A DNA stretch of 64,000 bases from Stieleria varia (lineage in GTDB: Bacteria > Planctomycetota > Planctomycetia > Pirellulales > Pirellulaceae). Within the stretch, counting starts at the first letter, position 1; each line of letters opens with the position of its first letter. Below are positions 27,248 to 37,310 of the stretch, in pieces. The stretch lies in contig NZ_CP151726.1 of the NCBI RefSeq assembly GCF_038443385.1, positions 7,254,001 through 7,318,000 of the forward strand. The letters are read 5' to 3'. The position numbers and the translations under genes were made by a program. The notes under the pieces were generated by a model, which searched no databases, had not been told where the DNA came from, and saw only the letters and a list, made by a program, of their open reading frames with translations.

Positions 27248-27912
27248 AACCGGACCCGCTTTCGGCCCCTCGGTCGCATGGTCGATTCCAGATGAAGACG
27301 GCGGGCAATGCTTTCAACCCAACCCTCACCGCCCAGCGGCTTGCCACGTTGGGCCGACAGGCGGCACGCGGCCAATTCTTCGTCGCTGAGGCATTGATTG
27401 ACTCGCTCGGTCCAACGGGGAAGCCGCGATTTCGGCCAGCGCGAAAGCAGGTTCGGAGCCGGAGCGTGCAGCCAGTGCCATAGCGATCCCCAACGCCAGT
27501 CCTCCGCTCGCTCGACCAAACCCGCTCGCAACGCGTTGCGTTGGACGTACCGGCAAACCACGAAAAAATGCTCATCGTCTTGGATCGGAAAGCTCTTGTA
27601 TCGTTGTTGATAAACATGTCCCGTGCCGCCGGTGTGGTAGTGCGAATGATACCGCATCGTGTGCGTTCCTCCGACCCACGCCATGAATCGACTCATCTCC
27701 CCATCGACCAACGGTCGCAGAACCAGATGGTAACAGTTGGGCATCAACTGGAAGGAATACAACTCGATTTGGAGAATTTGCAACGCTTCATGCAGGATCC
27801 ACTCGAAAGCAGCGTAGTCGGCATCTTTGTGAAAAATCGTCGCTCGCAAATTGCCGCGATTCAGCGCGTGATACAAACCGCCCGCTTCATCGGCACGTGG
27901 TGGTCGGGGCAT
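27220..27912 (-). CDS. REP-associated tyrosine transposase (RAYT, IS200/Y1-like)
   Basis: 230 residues from ATG at 27912 (MPRPPRADEAGGLYHALNRG); GGAG lies 10 bases upstream. The open frame extends to 27972 but the added residues are not family-like. LYHALNRGN, FHKDADYAAF, FQLMPNCYHLVLRP, HVYQQRYKSFPIQDDEHF and YVQRNALRAGLVERAEDWRW are the expected TnpA_REP segments. RAYTs process hairpin REPs through an HUH motif and a Tyr nucleophile. Here the HUH motif reads C-Y-H: the first metal-binding His is Cys (codon TGT, complement of 27733-27735), so cleavage may be lost. The gene lies between inverted copies of its likely REP (27133-27247 and 27970-27988), and its last residues (PENPNKEA) are encoded inside a REP copy. 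Confidence 0.88.
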   Translation of the reverse strand: MPRPPRADEAGGLYHALNRGNLRATIFHKDADYAAFEWILHEALQILQIELYSFQLMPNCYHLVLRPLVDGEMSRFMAWVGGTHTMRYHSHYHTGGTGHVYQQRYKSFPIQDDEHFFVVCRYVQRNALRAGLVERAEDWRWGSLWHWLHAPAPNLLSRWPKSRLPRWTERVNQCLSDEELAACRLSAQRGKPLGGEGWVESIARRLHLESTMRPRGRKRVRFPENPNKEA

Positions 27913-27969
27913 GGTGAGGTTCTCCGAAAAGGGACCTTTGACAAAGCGTAACCTGCGAAGAACCAAAAA

Positions 27970-27988
27970 CAAAGAGGCCTGACCCCTT
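27970..27988. repeat. Inverted REP copy upstream of the RAYT gene
   Basis: CAAAGAGGCCTGACCCCTT is the exact reverse complement of the core in the copies at 27177 and 27206. Two partial tails (GACCCCTTTGCTTTG) follow up to about 28008. Together with 27133-27247 it brackets the transposase gene. Confidence 0.88.
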
Positions 27989-28008
27989 TGCTTTGACCCC
28001 TTTGCTTT

Positions 28009-28323
28009 GCGCGACTTTTGAATATTAGTGGAACTAGATTGACACTTCGTGGAGGCGAAGAGTTGAGGAGACGAATCCCGGCATGTGTTGTTTCCTTTGA
28101 TCGATGGGTATATGGATCACGGGACGGGACGAACTGGTCGAACTTTCTTAAGCGGATTGAACTAGAAAAAACGTCAAACTAGTGCTGGAGTTGTGAGTCA
28201 GTCTAAGCAGCAAAGTTCTCTGTCCCCGATCGCTCCGATGTCCCAGATCGTTCCGCTTCGGAAAACGTGACGGAAAGTTTGCTGTTGGAGGCGTAGCAGA
28301 GGTCGGCTTCATTTGGAAAGAAC
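28009..28323. other. Gene-free stretch
   Basis: No gene, repeat or regulatory signal recognised; slightly AT-richer than the neighbourhood. Confidence 0.5.
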
Positions 28324-28803
28324 ATGTCCAGTACAAATACCCCTTTGACGACCCAGATGTCCATTTTTTGGCTTGCACCAGAAAAGAAGGCGTTTTTTTG
28401 GAGCCCTGATTGTGCGGTATTTCTAGAACACGGTGAGATAACCCATCGTTGCAGAGGGAAGTCTCCTTACGAGTTTATAATAAGATCTGAGAATTCCGAC
28501 GCTTCACTGCGAGCCGTTACGCTGGGAGGCAAAGAACTATCACTGACCTTGAACCAAGTGGAAATTGCTGTCCTTGAATATCGTGGTTGGGGCAATCGTG
28601 AACTGACATTGATGGGTGAACCCTTTACAGTTCTCGCCAAAGGTGGTCTTTCTGGGACCTACTATGTTCCTGGTGTTTTTGAGTTGACGATGGGAGTGAG
28701 ATGCCATTCAACTTTGGCGATGGGGACGAGTTGCAACGAATGGATTTGGACTGCTTTGGCACTGAGCTATCTCTATTGGTTTCGGTTCTGGCTAAGTGAC
28801 TGA
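28324..28803 (+). CDS. Hypothetical protein, atypical composition
   Basis: 159 residues; GGAAAG lies 5-10 bases before the ATG. I recognise no family. The protein is rich in aromatic residues, has alternating hydrophobic stretches typical of beta structure (SLTLNQVEIAVLEYRGW, GLSGTYYVPGVFELTMGV), five Cys residues and a Trp/Tyr-rich C-terminal hydrophobic stretch (EWIWTALALSYLYWFRFWL) that might be a membrane segment. The gene is AT-richer than its neighbours and lies next to the RAYT element, so it may be acquired DNA. It could also be a non-coding frame; support is moderate. Confidence 0.5.
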   Translation: MSSTNTPLTTQMSIFWLAPEKKAFFWSPDCAVFLEHGEITHRCRGKSPYEFIIRSENSDASLRAVTLGGKELSLTLNQVEIAVLEYRGWGNRELTLMGEPFTVLAKGGLSGTYYVPGVFELTMGVRCHSTLAMGTSCNEWIWTALALSYLYWFRFWLSD

Positions 28804-29001
28804 GTGACTGTGTGAGCAATAAGCGGCGACAGATGGTTCACGGCATCCCACACAATCTTTCGCCGCCTCCGCGGCTATGCATTTTGGGACGGTTCAATTC
28901 TCAATCCTTGAATACCCTGACGAATCGATCTCTCTTGGCGACAGAGTCTCGTCGTGTTGAGGTTTGAGCGGCTGAAGCCTGGACTCCAACTTCGCGATGC
29001 A

Positions 29002-30441
<1,440 letters not shown>

Positions 30442-30450
30442 ATTGATTCT

Positions 30451-33400
30451 CTATTGTCTGGTGATGGTTTCGTCTAAATTCAAAAGAACGCGACACAGCA
30501 GGGTCCAGCTTGCCAATTCACGCGCGGCGGGTTGTTCCAGTCCCTGGATGATCGACGGCGGACCGGCGGAAATGATTTCGCCTGCGTCGAGCTCACCATT
30601 GGCCAACCGTTTGTCCTGGCGGTCCAGATAGTCGGTCAAGACTCGCAGTTCATCCGCCCGTGGCTTTCTGGCGACGCATCGCCGCAGTGCCTGAGTCAAG
30701 CGTTGCCGGGTGTCAGTCGAACCGTCGATGATTTCCTGGGCCATGGCAACTGAGCATTCCATCAACATCGGCTCATTGAGCGACGTGAGCGCTTGCATCG
30801 GCGTATTCGACTTGCTGCGCCGTACACAAGAGATGTTTCCCGTCACTGCGTCAAAGTTCTCTAACATGGGATAGGGAACGCTACGGAAACGGAACGTATA
30901 GAGCGCACGTCGATAACGGTCCTCGTCTTGTTCGGTGTTCCACGTCTTGGGGCCATAGCTGACCGGGGGTGTGAACAAAAATTCCGGAGCCGGCGGATAC
31001 ACGCTGGGACCTCCGATCTCATCATTGATCAATCCGCTCGTCGCCAGGGCAATGTCGCGAACGGACTCCGCGGGGACGCGGAATCGGGCGCCGCGTGCCA
31101 GCAATCGATTGTAGGGATCACGGTCGAGCAGTTCGGGTGTGACCTGCGACGATTGCTGATAAGTTGAGCTGGTGACGATCAAACGATGCAAATGTTTCAA
31201 ACTCCATCCGTTCTCCATCAACTCCATCGCCAAATGGTCGAGCAATTCGGGGTGCGATGGCGGGCTGCTCTGTGTCCCCAGGTCGTCGCTTGTTTCGACC
31301 AAGCCAATCCCAAAGTAGGCTTGCCAGATCCGGTTGACGATCGACCGAGCCGTCGTCGGCGATTGTCGTGATGCCAGCCATTGAGCCAAGCGTAGTCGTG
31401 GTGCAGCCGTGCTCTGTGCCGACTCGTGTAGGAATTTTGGTGTGCCCGGCTGGACGACGTGCTGGGGATTGAGGAAATCGCCTCGCGTCAAAAGTGCCGT
31501 GGGCCGTGGCTCGTCACGCTGCGAAAGCGTCAACTGGGTGGTCCCGTCGGGATGCTCGGCCCATGCCAGTTCTATTTCCGTGTTCCATTCTGCGAACTCA
31601 TCGACGGTGGTGCGCCAGTGACTCAGCAACGTGTCCCAGTCGCCGGCGTCTCGTTGATCGAGGGTGCGGCTGAGGATCTCCTCGATTTCGATGGGCAGCG
31701 GATCCGTATCGGGAATCAGGTCTCCGGTGAAGGAAAGCTTGAAGCGGCCAATGTTGATGGTCTGGTTGTCATCGCTATTCCAACCGCCATGACGCTGGGC
31801 CAAATAAACCGTGACGATGGCATGCTGTCCGGGCGGAATCGAGACGGGCTGCTCCAGTACAAAACGGGCCGTCTGGGGCTTGTTACGATGCGGGTGTCCC
31901 ACGTCGTTGCTCCAGGCTGTTTTTTCGTCGCCATCGATGGCGAACTGGATCGGACCGAGTACACGTGTCGCTTTGTTGCGATTGTCGTATCTGGAGGGCA
32001 ACGGATGCTCCGCTGGCGACAGGTCCGCGGTAGCTCGCGCAAACTTGACGGCATGGATTTTGTCTGGCGAACCGGACAACGCATACTCGGCGGTGATCTC
32101 GCTCAATGCCCAAGTCCCGTCGACGCTGCGTCCTGGTCCGCTTCGTGGCAAGTTCGGATGGGTGAGCAGATCCAAGCGGATGCCGGTGATCGATTCGCCG
32201 GTCACGATGCCGGTCATCTTGGGTTTGAAGTTGGTCGGTGCATAGCTTTGGCACAGATACGAACCATCGCTCTGCAACAGGAACTTGCTGCCGCTGAGTG
32301 CCGAATCCAAAAAGGTCAGTTTAGGGGTTTGCCATGTCGGCGAAGGTTGACTTTGGATCTCCTGTTCCCAGTCCGCCATGCGATCACGATGGTCGGGAAA
32401 GCGACGTTTGATATCCGACTCGATCTGCCGGACCTGTTTCAAGATCTCGTGACGCTTGGCTTGTTCGTCCGGCGTGTACACCGAGATGATGGCATCGTCG
32501 GTATTGTTCAAACAGGCAAAGAGCTGATAGTACTCTTCGTGTGTCAACGGATCGTACTTGTGCGAATGGCACTGAGCGCACTGAATGGTTAGCCCCAAAA
32601 CGGCTTTTCCGATCGCGTCCATCCGATCAAACATGGCCTCCATACGAAACTGCTCAGGGTCCGCTCCGCCTTCTTCATTGACCATCGAGTTGCGCAGAAA
32701 TCCCGTTGCCACACGGTCGCTCTGTTTGGCACCCGGCAGCAAGTCGCCTGCGATTTGGCGAATGAGGAAATCGTCATAGGGTCGATCGCTATTGAAAGAA
32801 TCGATCACCCAGTCGCGATAAAACCATGCCTGGCGAGGTTTGTCTTTTTCGTAGCCGTCGGAGTCCGCGTATCGAGCTGCGTCGAGCCAGAGTCTTGCCC
32901 AACGTTCACCGAAATGCGGTGAGTCCAGCAAGTGGGTCACCAAGTCATCGTACGCTTGCGATCGCTCGGATGAATTGCTCAACCGCGAAACCCACAGGTC
33001 GACTTCCGCGGGAGTCGGCGGTAGTCCGATCAAGTCGATCCAGAGTCGTCGTACGAGGGTCGCATTGTCGGCGCGACGTGATGGCGAAAGGTTTTCGTCC
33101 TCCAGGCGTCGGGCCACGAACGCGTCGATGGGGTTGGTGATCCATTCGGGATGGCTGACAGAGGGGATTTCTGGCCACGCCGGTGGCGAAAACGCCCAGT
33201 GTTGTTCGTACTTGGCACCCTGACGGACCCATTGCTGCAGAGTCTGGATTTGCTTGCCGCTGAGCTTCTTACCCGAGTCGGGCGGCGGCATGATTTCACC
33301 GGAATCGGTCGAGACGATCCGTTGGATCAGCTCGCTCTGAGGGGGATCCTGAGCGTCGAGCATTCCTGCCGCTCCCTCCGCAGTGTCCAGACGCAAGTCG

Positions 33401-33576
33401 GCTTCACGAGCCGCTTCATCGGGACCATGGCATTGAAAACATGCATCCGAGAGGATTGGCAGTACGTCACGCCGAAAATTGACGTCGTCCGCAAAGCTAA
33501 ATGTCGCGGCGAGGGTGAGAGTGCTCACCCAGGTCAGAACACGCGCGAGGGGGGCTGGCATGGGGCAGGTGTGCAA
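30451..33576 (-). CDS. PSCyt1-DUF1549-DUF1553 (PSD1) family exported cytochrome-like protein
   Basis: 1041 residues (ATG at 33561 is an alternative start that gives a tidier signal peptide). After the signal comes the planctomycete cytochrome c domain with one heme motif (ILSDACFQCHGPDEA) and the TPAEV/DLWVSRLS and HFGERWARLWLDAARYADSDG stretches of DUF1549. A second CxxCH (QCAQCHSHKYDPLTHEEYY) marks the end of that domain. A middle carbohydrate-binding-like beta region follows. DUF1553 closes the protein (RLRLAQWLASRQ, RSIVNRIWQAYFGIGLVETSDDLG, NRLLARGARFRVPAES, MQALTSLNEP). It forms an operon with DUF1501. The family is lineage-specific and expanded; function unproven. Confidence 0.94.
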   Translation of the reverse strand: MHTCPMPAPLARVLTWVSTLTLAATFSFADDVNFRRDVLPILSDACFQCHGPDEAAREADLRLDTAEGAAGMLDAQDPPQSELIQRIVSTDSGEIMPPPDSGKKLSGKQIQTLQQWVRQGAKYEQHWAFSPPAWPEIPSVSHPEWITNPIDAFVARRLEDENLSPSRRADNATLVRRLWIDLIGLPPTPAEVDLWVSRLSNSSERSQAYDDLVTHLLDSPHFGERWARLWLDAARYADSDGYEKDKPRQAWFYRDWVIDSFNSDRPYDDFLIRQIAGDLLPGAKQSDRVATGFLRNSMVNEEGGADPEQFRMEAMFDRMDAIGKAVLGLTIQCAQCHSHKYDPLTHEEYYQLFACLNNTDDAIISVYTPDEQAKRHEILKQVRQIESDIKRRFPDHRDRMADWEQEIQSQPSPTWQTPKLTFLDSALSGSKFLLQSDGSYLCQSYAPTNFKPKMTGIVTGESITGIRLDLLTHPNLPRSGPGRSVDGTWALSEITAEYALSGSPDKIHAVKFARATADLSPAEHPLPSRYDNRNKATRVLGPIQFAIDGDEKTAWSNDVGHPHRNKPQTARFVLEQPVSIPPGQHAIVTVYLAQRHGGWNSDDNQTINIGRFKLSFTGDLIPDTDPLPIEIEEILSRTLDQRDAGDWDTLLSHWRTTVDEFAEWNTEIELAWAEHPDGTTQLTLSQRDEPRPTALLTRGDFLNPQHVVQPGTPKFLHESAQSTAAPRLRLAQWLASRQSPTTARSIVNRIWQAYFGIGLVETSDDLGTQSSPPSHPELLDHLAMELMENGWSLKHLHRLIVTSSTYQQSSQVTPELLDRDPYNRLLARGARFRVPAESVRDIALATSGLINDEIGGPSVYPPAPEFLFTPPVSYGPKTWNTEQDEDRYRRALYTFRFRSVPYPMLENFDAVTGNISCVRRSKSNTPMQALTSLNEPMLMECSVAMAQEIIDGSTDTRQRLTQALRRCVARKPRADELRVLTDYLDRQDKRLANGELDAGEIISAGPPSIIQGLEQPAARELASWTLLCRVLLNLDETITRQ

Positions 33577-34030
33577 TGGCGGGCGGGGAGGGACAGATCA
33601 ACTGAAACTCCCATTGTATCGCAATTCACGACCGTTGCTGAAGTGTTTGAGCTCGGTTTGCCCTGTGAAGGTCGCCTTTGGGATCACAGTGAATCGACTT
33701 TGCTCGATTCCGCGTCCCGAAGGTGACTCTATCGGACTAATCGATACGCCGGGCACGGCCCGTGTGACCGGAACTGGAATCCTAAGATGCTAGCGATTCG
33801 TGATGAGAAAGCTGAGAGGGTGTGCATCAGCAGGACGATAGCTCTTTCACGCACCCGAACATTGACTTTCGAGTGTAGTGCCGATTGACCGAACCTCCAA
33901 TCGATTTCATCTGACAGTGAAATCCATACCTTTGGCCAAGGCCTCCCGTGAGGGGACCAAACCTCTCGTTGCGGAGTCGGGCAAATGGCGCTGGCAAAAC
34001 CTTCCAAAACTACTCCATGGAGAAATCACG
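33577..34030. other. Gene-free leader region
   Basis: Divergent intergenic region. The open frame of the next gene extends back to 33878, but that part has no coding character. No clear promoter can be assigned. GGAG lies about 9 bases before the ATG at 34031. Confidence 0.5.
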
Positions 34031-34594
34031 ATGCGTCGTGTAATCGTTCCTGCGCTGTTGGCAATCGCTTTGGTCGCTACCAGCTCGGCTGACGCTCAAG
34101 CGTTTGGCCTGTTCAGCAAATTGTGTGGTGGCAGCAGCTGTGACACCGGTTGTGCCGCTGAGCCAACCTGTGGCTGCGAAGCACCAAGCTGCGGTTGTGC
34201 CGTTGAGCCAACCTGTGGTTGCGAAGCTCCTGCTCCTTGCATGATGGAGCCCGCATGTGGCTGCGAAGTCGTCGAGCCTTGCTGCGACAGCGGCTGCGAC
34301 GCCGGATGTGGCATCGGCAAAGGCGGATTGCTGAAGAAACTCTTCGGCTGCAAAAAGAACGCATGCTGTGACACGGGTTGTGCAGTGGTCGAACCCGCTT
34401 GCGGTTGCGAAGTCGCTCCGACTTGCGGTTGCGAAGTTGCACCTGTTTGCTGCGACAGCGGCTGCTCAATGCCCAAGCCGATGGGCTTGCTAAAGAAACT
34501 GTTCAGCTGCAAGAAGAGCTGCTGCGACAGCGGATGTGCAACGTACGTCGAGCCGACTTGCGGTTGCGAGCCAAGCTGCGGATGTGGCCACTGA
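34031..34594 (+). CDS. Exported, extremely cysteine-rich repeat protein
   Basis: 187 residues from ATG at 34031, chosen because it begins a clear signal peptide (VIVPALLAIALVATSSADAQA) and has GGAG upstream. The mature part contains 35 Cys by my count, roughly one in five. Units repeat: EPTCGCE, EPACGCE, CCDSGC and GLLKKLFGCKK/GLLKKLFSCKK. Two Lys-rich segments (LLKKLF) sit between Cys-rich blocks. Nothing indicates catalysis. It could be a disulfide-crosslinked or metal-binding surface protein. Similar Cys-rich exported proteins occur in other planctomycetes; a cell-wall or stalk role is a guess. Confidence 0.82.
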   Translation: MRRVIVPALLAIALVATSSADAQAFGLFSKLCGGSSCDTGCAAEPTCGCEAPSCGCAVEPTCGCEAPAPCMMEPACGCEVVEPCCDSGCDAGCGIGKGGLLKKLFGCKKNACCDTGCAVVEPACGCEVAPTCGCEVAPVCCDSGCSMPKPMGLLKKLFSCKKSCCDSGCATYVEPTCGCEPSCGCGH

Positions 34595-34776
34595 GCCGCT
34601 GACCGCCAGTCACGCGAATGCGGTAGTAAACTGAAAGTCCCCACCTCGGATGCATTCTCTTTTCCGGTCAATCTGTCACGACTCACATCCTCTCGTTGAG
34701 AGTTCTTGATCGATCCCGCCCCAATGCATCAGCTTTCTGTAAGTCAGCTTTCAATACCCATCGCGGATCATCAACG

Positions 34777-34813
34777 AAGCCTTGGTAACCAATCGGTTGC
34801 CAGGGCTTTTTTT
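34777..34813 (+). terminator. Rho-independent terminator
   Basis: An imperfect stem (AAGCCTTGGTAACC at 34777-34790 with 34795-34807) around an AATC loop is followed by seven T. It lies about 180 bases after the Cys-rich gene. Confidence 0.75.
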
Positions 34814-34926
34814 GTTCAGCACTCCTCCACCACCCAACGCTTGGTAGCAGCCCGTATGCAGGCTGTCGCTTTAGTGAGCCGCCAGACGCTAGACGCGGAT
34901 TATTTATCAGCCGGAACGCTATCGAG

Positions 34927-35225
34927 AGCGTCAGGTTCCGGATTACAGGCGTGAGAACCGGACGCTATCGCGTGGCAGCTGATTTGCGCAATCTGTTTTC
35001 GTGTCAATCCTCGCAAACTGACTCGTGATAACGTGTTGCGAAGGCTGTAGTGAGTTGCGTGATTATTCCGAGCTAGCCGCGGGCCTTAGGGTGATGATCC
35101 AACCTCTCGAAACCCGTGGCTAGCGGGCCGTTGATTTAGTCGAAATCGGGAATGTCAGGGTGAGCCGTGGGCCGTAAGGCACCGGGCAGTGCGGTAGGCC
35201 CGGCCGCTTACGCGTCGCGGCTCAC
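34927..35225. repeat. Second copy of the intergenic repeat cluster seen at 6104-6293
   Basis: AGCGTCAGGTTC at 34927-34938 and GAACCGGACGCT at 34955-34966 repeat the hairpin at 6104-6143, here with one mismatch. Flanking bases (CTATCGCGTGGC) also match, in the opposite orientation. At 35199-35225 a 27-base unit matches 6267-6293 with one mismatch. Between them lie GAGCCGTGGGCCGTAAGGC-type sequences. No gene is supported from 34595 to 35308. Confidence 0.75.
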
Positions 35226-35308
35226 TAAATCAACAGCTGGCTAGCGCCATCGGCTCACAACAATTTCGTAACCGAATGAATCGGCAGCCCGCACGCTATA
35301 CGTGACGC

Positions 35309-35962
35309 TCAATCGTCACCGCCACCCATCAAGCCTTTGCCAAAGCTGATGATGCCAAAGATGAACAGGATCGGCGGGTAGAAAAAGATTCGATTTGCCG
35401 CCAGGCCAGCAAAGAACCAAATCGCGGCGCCCGCCATCATGCCAATCCCGGCAAAGGTCGTGCTGTTCAGTGGTCCCGATCCGCCCGTTGAACCACTGGT
35501 ACCTTGATAGGAGTTGGCCGCAGACTGCTCTGCTTGTGCCAGGTAGTGGTTGGCCGAACTGGTGTTCGCGTTCGTGGCTCCACCGGGAAATGCTCCGGAG
35601 CCAGACTGTCCAGCATACGGGTTCGTGCCTGCGTACGGATTGGTTCCCGCATAGGGATTTGCTGCCGCGTAAGGATTTGCCCCTGCGGCTGGCAGTGACG
35701 CGAACGGGTCGGACTGCTGCTGACCGGCGGTCGGCGACGGGAAGTCAAATGGGCTCGCACTGGGCTGCTGTGGTGCTTGATTCGTAGTGGCCATCGGCGC
35801 GGCCATCTGCGGGGTCGCTGCCGCTGGTGCCGCAGGTGTCGCAGGTGTCGCAGGTTGAGGAACTCGGGACTGCTGACCGCACGGGCACGCTACGACTTTG
35901 CCTGCGTTCTGCGGCGCGACCTGCAACAGCTTGTTACAGCCAGGGCATCGAAATTGGATCAC
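35309..35962 (-). CDS. Zinc-ribbon membrane protein, unknown function
   Basis: 217 residues. The N-terminus is a zinc ribbon (FRCPGCNKLLQVAP, VVACPCGQQ) of the type common in planctomycetes. A Pro/Ala/Gln-rich linker follows, with tandem NPYAGT/NPYAAA repeats. The C-terminal 60 residues hold two hydrophobic stretches (FAGIGMMAGAAIWFFAGLAA and FFYPPILFIFGIISFGKGL). The arrangement suggests a cytoplasmic zinc ribbon tethered to the membrane by a flexible linker. No partner is evident from the neighbourhood. Confidence 0.78.
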   Translation of the reverse strand: MIQFRCPGCNKLLQVAPQNAGKVVACPCGQQSRVPQPATPATPAAPAAATPQMAAPMATTNQAPQQPSASPFDFPSPTAGQQQSDPFASLPAAGANPYAAANPYAGTNPYAGTNPYAGQSGSGAFPGGATNANTSSANHYLAQAEQSAANSYQGTSGSTGGSGPLNSTTFAGIGMMAGAAIWFFAGLAANRIFFYPPILFIFGIISFGKGLMGGGDD

Positions 35963-36095
35963 GAAATCGGCTCGCTGAAATGAGTTGGGATCGAACGTGA
36001 ACTCGCAAGCCGATGGCCGGCGACCGTCAGATCCGATTGTAACGGCGGCTCAGCACCGCCGCGCTTTTGAATTCTAAAAAAACATCCAACCTAAA

Positions 36096-36761
36096 TCATC
36101 CGAGACCGAAACTCCGCAGCAGTCGTGTGGGCACGCCGATTTCCACGACATGGATTTCGCCGGTTAGATCGCCCGCCGCCGGATAATCCATTCCCAGTTT
36201 TCGAGCGACAAACGTGATGGTGTGCTCGGCCCGGAACGTGACCTCTGACGCTTTACCACTATCGCAATCCAATCCCGTCGGCACGTCGATGGCAATCCGG
36301 ACGGCGCTGGACCCGTTGGCGAGTCTGACAGCACTGGCAAACGGCTCGCGGGGAGCACCCGTTGCTCCCGTGCCCAACAAACAATCCACCAACACTTCTG
36401 CGTCGTCGATGGCATGGCTGATCGATTCGCCGTCGCTGGCGATGACGATCTCCAGTTCTGCTTTGCGTGCGATCCCCGCGTTTTCGGCCGCGTCTCCGGT
36501 CAGCTCATCGAGTGCGACAACTGACACCAGGCGAACGTCGTGACCCAATCGATCCAAATGTCTCGCGATGACATAGCCGTCGCCAGCATTGTTCCCCTTC
36601 CCGCACAACAAAACAATTCGATTTCCCGGATAAAGTCGATGAATGACCTCAGCGGCCCCACGCCCGGCGTTTTCCATCAAGACCACTCCGCGGATCCCGA
36701 ACTCTTGGATCGCAATTCGATCGACGCTGCGGACTTGTTCTCGGGAAAGTGATGGGGGCAT
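36096..36761 (-). CDS. nnrE: NAD(P)H-hydrate epimerase (YjeF N-terminal domain)
   Basis: 221 residues. It interconverts the R and S forms of damaged NAD(P)H hydrate, allowing repair by the dehydratase. Motifs are as expected: LMENAGRGAAEVI, LCGKGNNAGDGYVIARHL (nucleotide loop N-N-x-G-D-G), DCLLGTGATGAPREPF, AIDVPTGLDCDSGK with the catalytic Asp, and HTITFVARKLGM. Only the epimerase domain is present; the NnrD dehydratase (often fused) is absent from the window. It stands alone and diverges from the fmdB-like gene. Confidence 0.93.
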   Translation of the reverse strand: MPPSLSREQVRSVDRIAIQEFGIRGVVLMENAGRGAAEVIHRLYPGNRIVLLCGKGNNAGDGYVIARHLDRLGHDVRLVSVVALDELTGDAAENAGIARKAELEIVIASDGESISHAIDDAEVLVDCLLGTGATGAPREPFASAVRLANGSSAVRIAIDVPTGLDCDSGKASEVTFRAEHTITFVARKLGMDYPAAGDLTGEIHVVEIGVPTRLLRSFGLG

Positions 36762-37076
36762 AGCGTTGTCAACCGTCCCGTGTGAACGACCGTTGGAAAT
36801 GAAAATGGAACAGCGTTTTCGTTTGACCGGCAGCCGCAGGCGACGCTCAATGAAACACGACCTACCCTGCGGGCACGGGTTAAACGAAAGCCGAACGGTA
36901 TTGACCCTAGAGGTTGCCCAAAAACGAGCCAGCGGGGCTGTCTTTCCGAAACTGCAATTCGTTCTAATATATCTATCCCAGGCAAGCCGCCTTTGCTTTC
37001 CCTGGCTTCGATTCCATATTTTAACGTAACCGTCGTTTTTCGCTGTTGATCACACCGTAGCTGCAGGAGCCCTGTC
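36762..37076. other. Gene-free divergent promoter region
   Basis: No gene. An AT-rich patch (TTCTAATATATCTATCC near 36960) may contain promoter elements, but no confident -35/-10 pair can be assigned. Confidence 0.4.
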
Positions 37077-37310
37077 ATGCCGATTTATGAATATGAATGC
37101 GACGCATGCAAAGACGTCGCTGAAGTCCTCGTGCGTCGCCCCGAGGATACCCAAGCCGTACGATGCCCCCAATGCGATAGCGATCAGATGCATCGAGTGA
37201 TGAGCGCGACCGCAGCCCCCAACATGAACGCTGGCGGGAGCTTGCCGGTCGCTGCACGTGGCGGGGATTGCGGGGCACCACGCTGCTGCGGCGGTGGATG
37301 CCAGATTTGA
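37077..37310 (+). CDS. FmdB-type small zinc-ribbon protein
   Basis: 77 residues, GCAGGAG upstream of the ATG. MPIYEYECDACKDVAEVLV and VRCPQCDSDQMHRVMSA form the CxxC...CxxC zinc ribbon of the FmdB/putative regulatory protein family. The C-terminal tail is Cys/Gly-rich (CGAPRCCGGGCQI), as is often seen in these proteins. Its regulatory role is unproven. The next gene starts before this one stops, so they are probably co-transcribed. Confidence 0.88.
   Translation: MPIYEYECDACKDVAEVLVRRPEDTQAVRCPQCDSDQMHRVMSATAAPNMNAGGSLPVAARGGDCGAPRCCGGGCQI

Noticed and set aside
31459..32592. 377-codon plus-strand frame
   Set aside because: Opposite the PSCyt/DUF1553 gene, whose motifs are clear on the minus strand.
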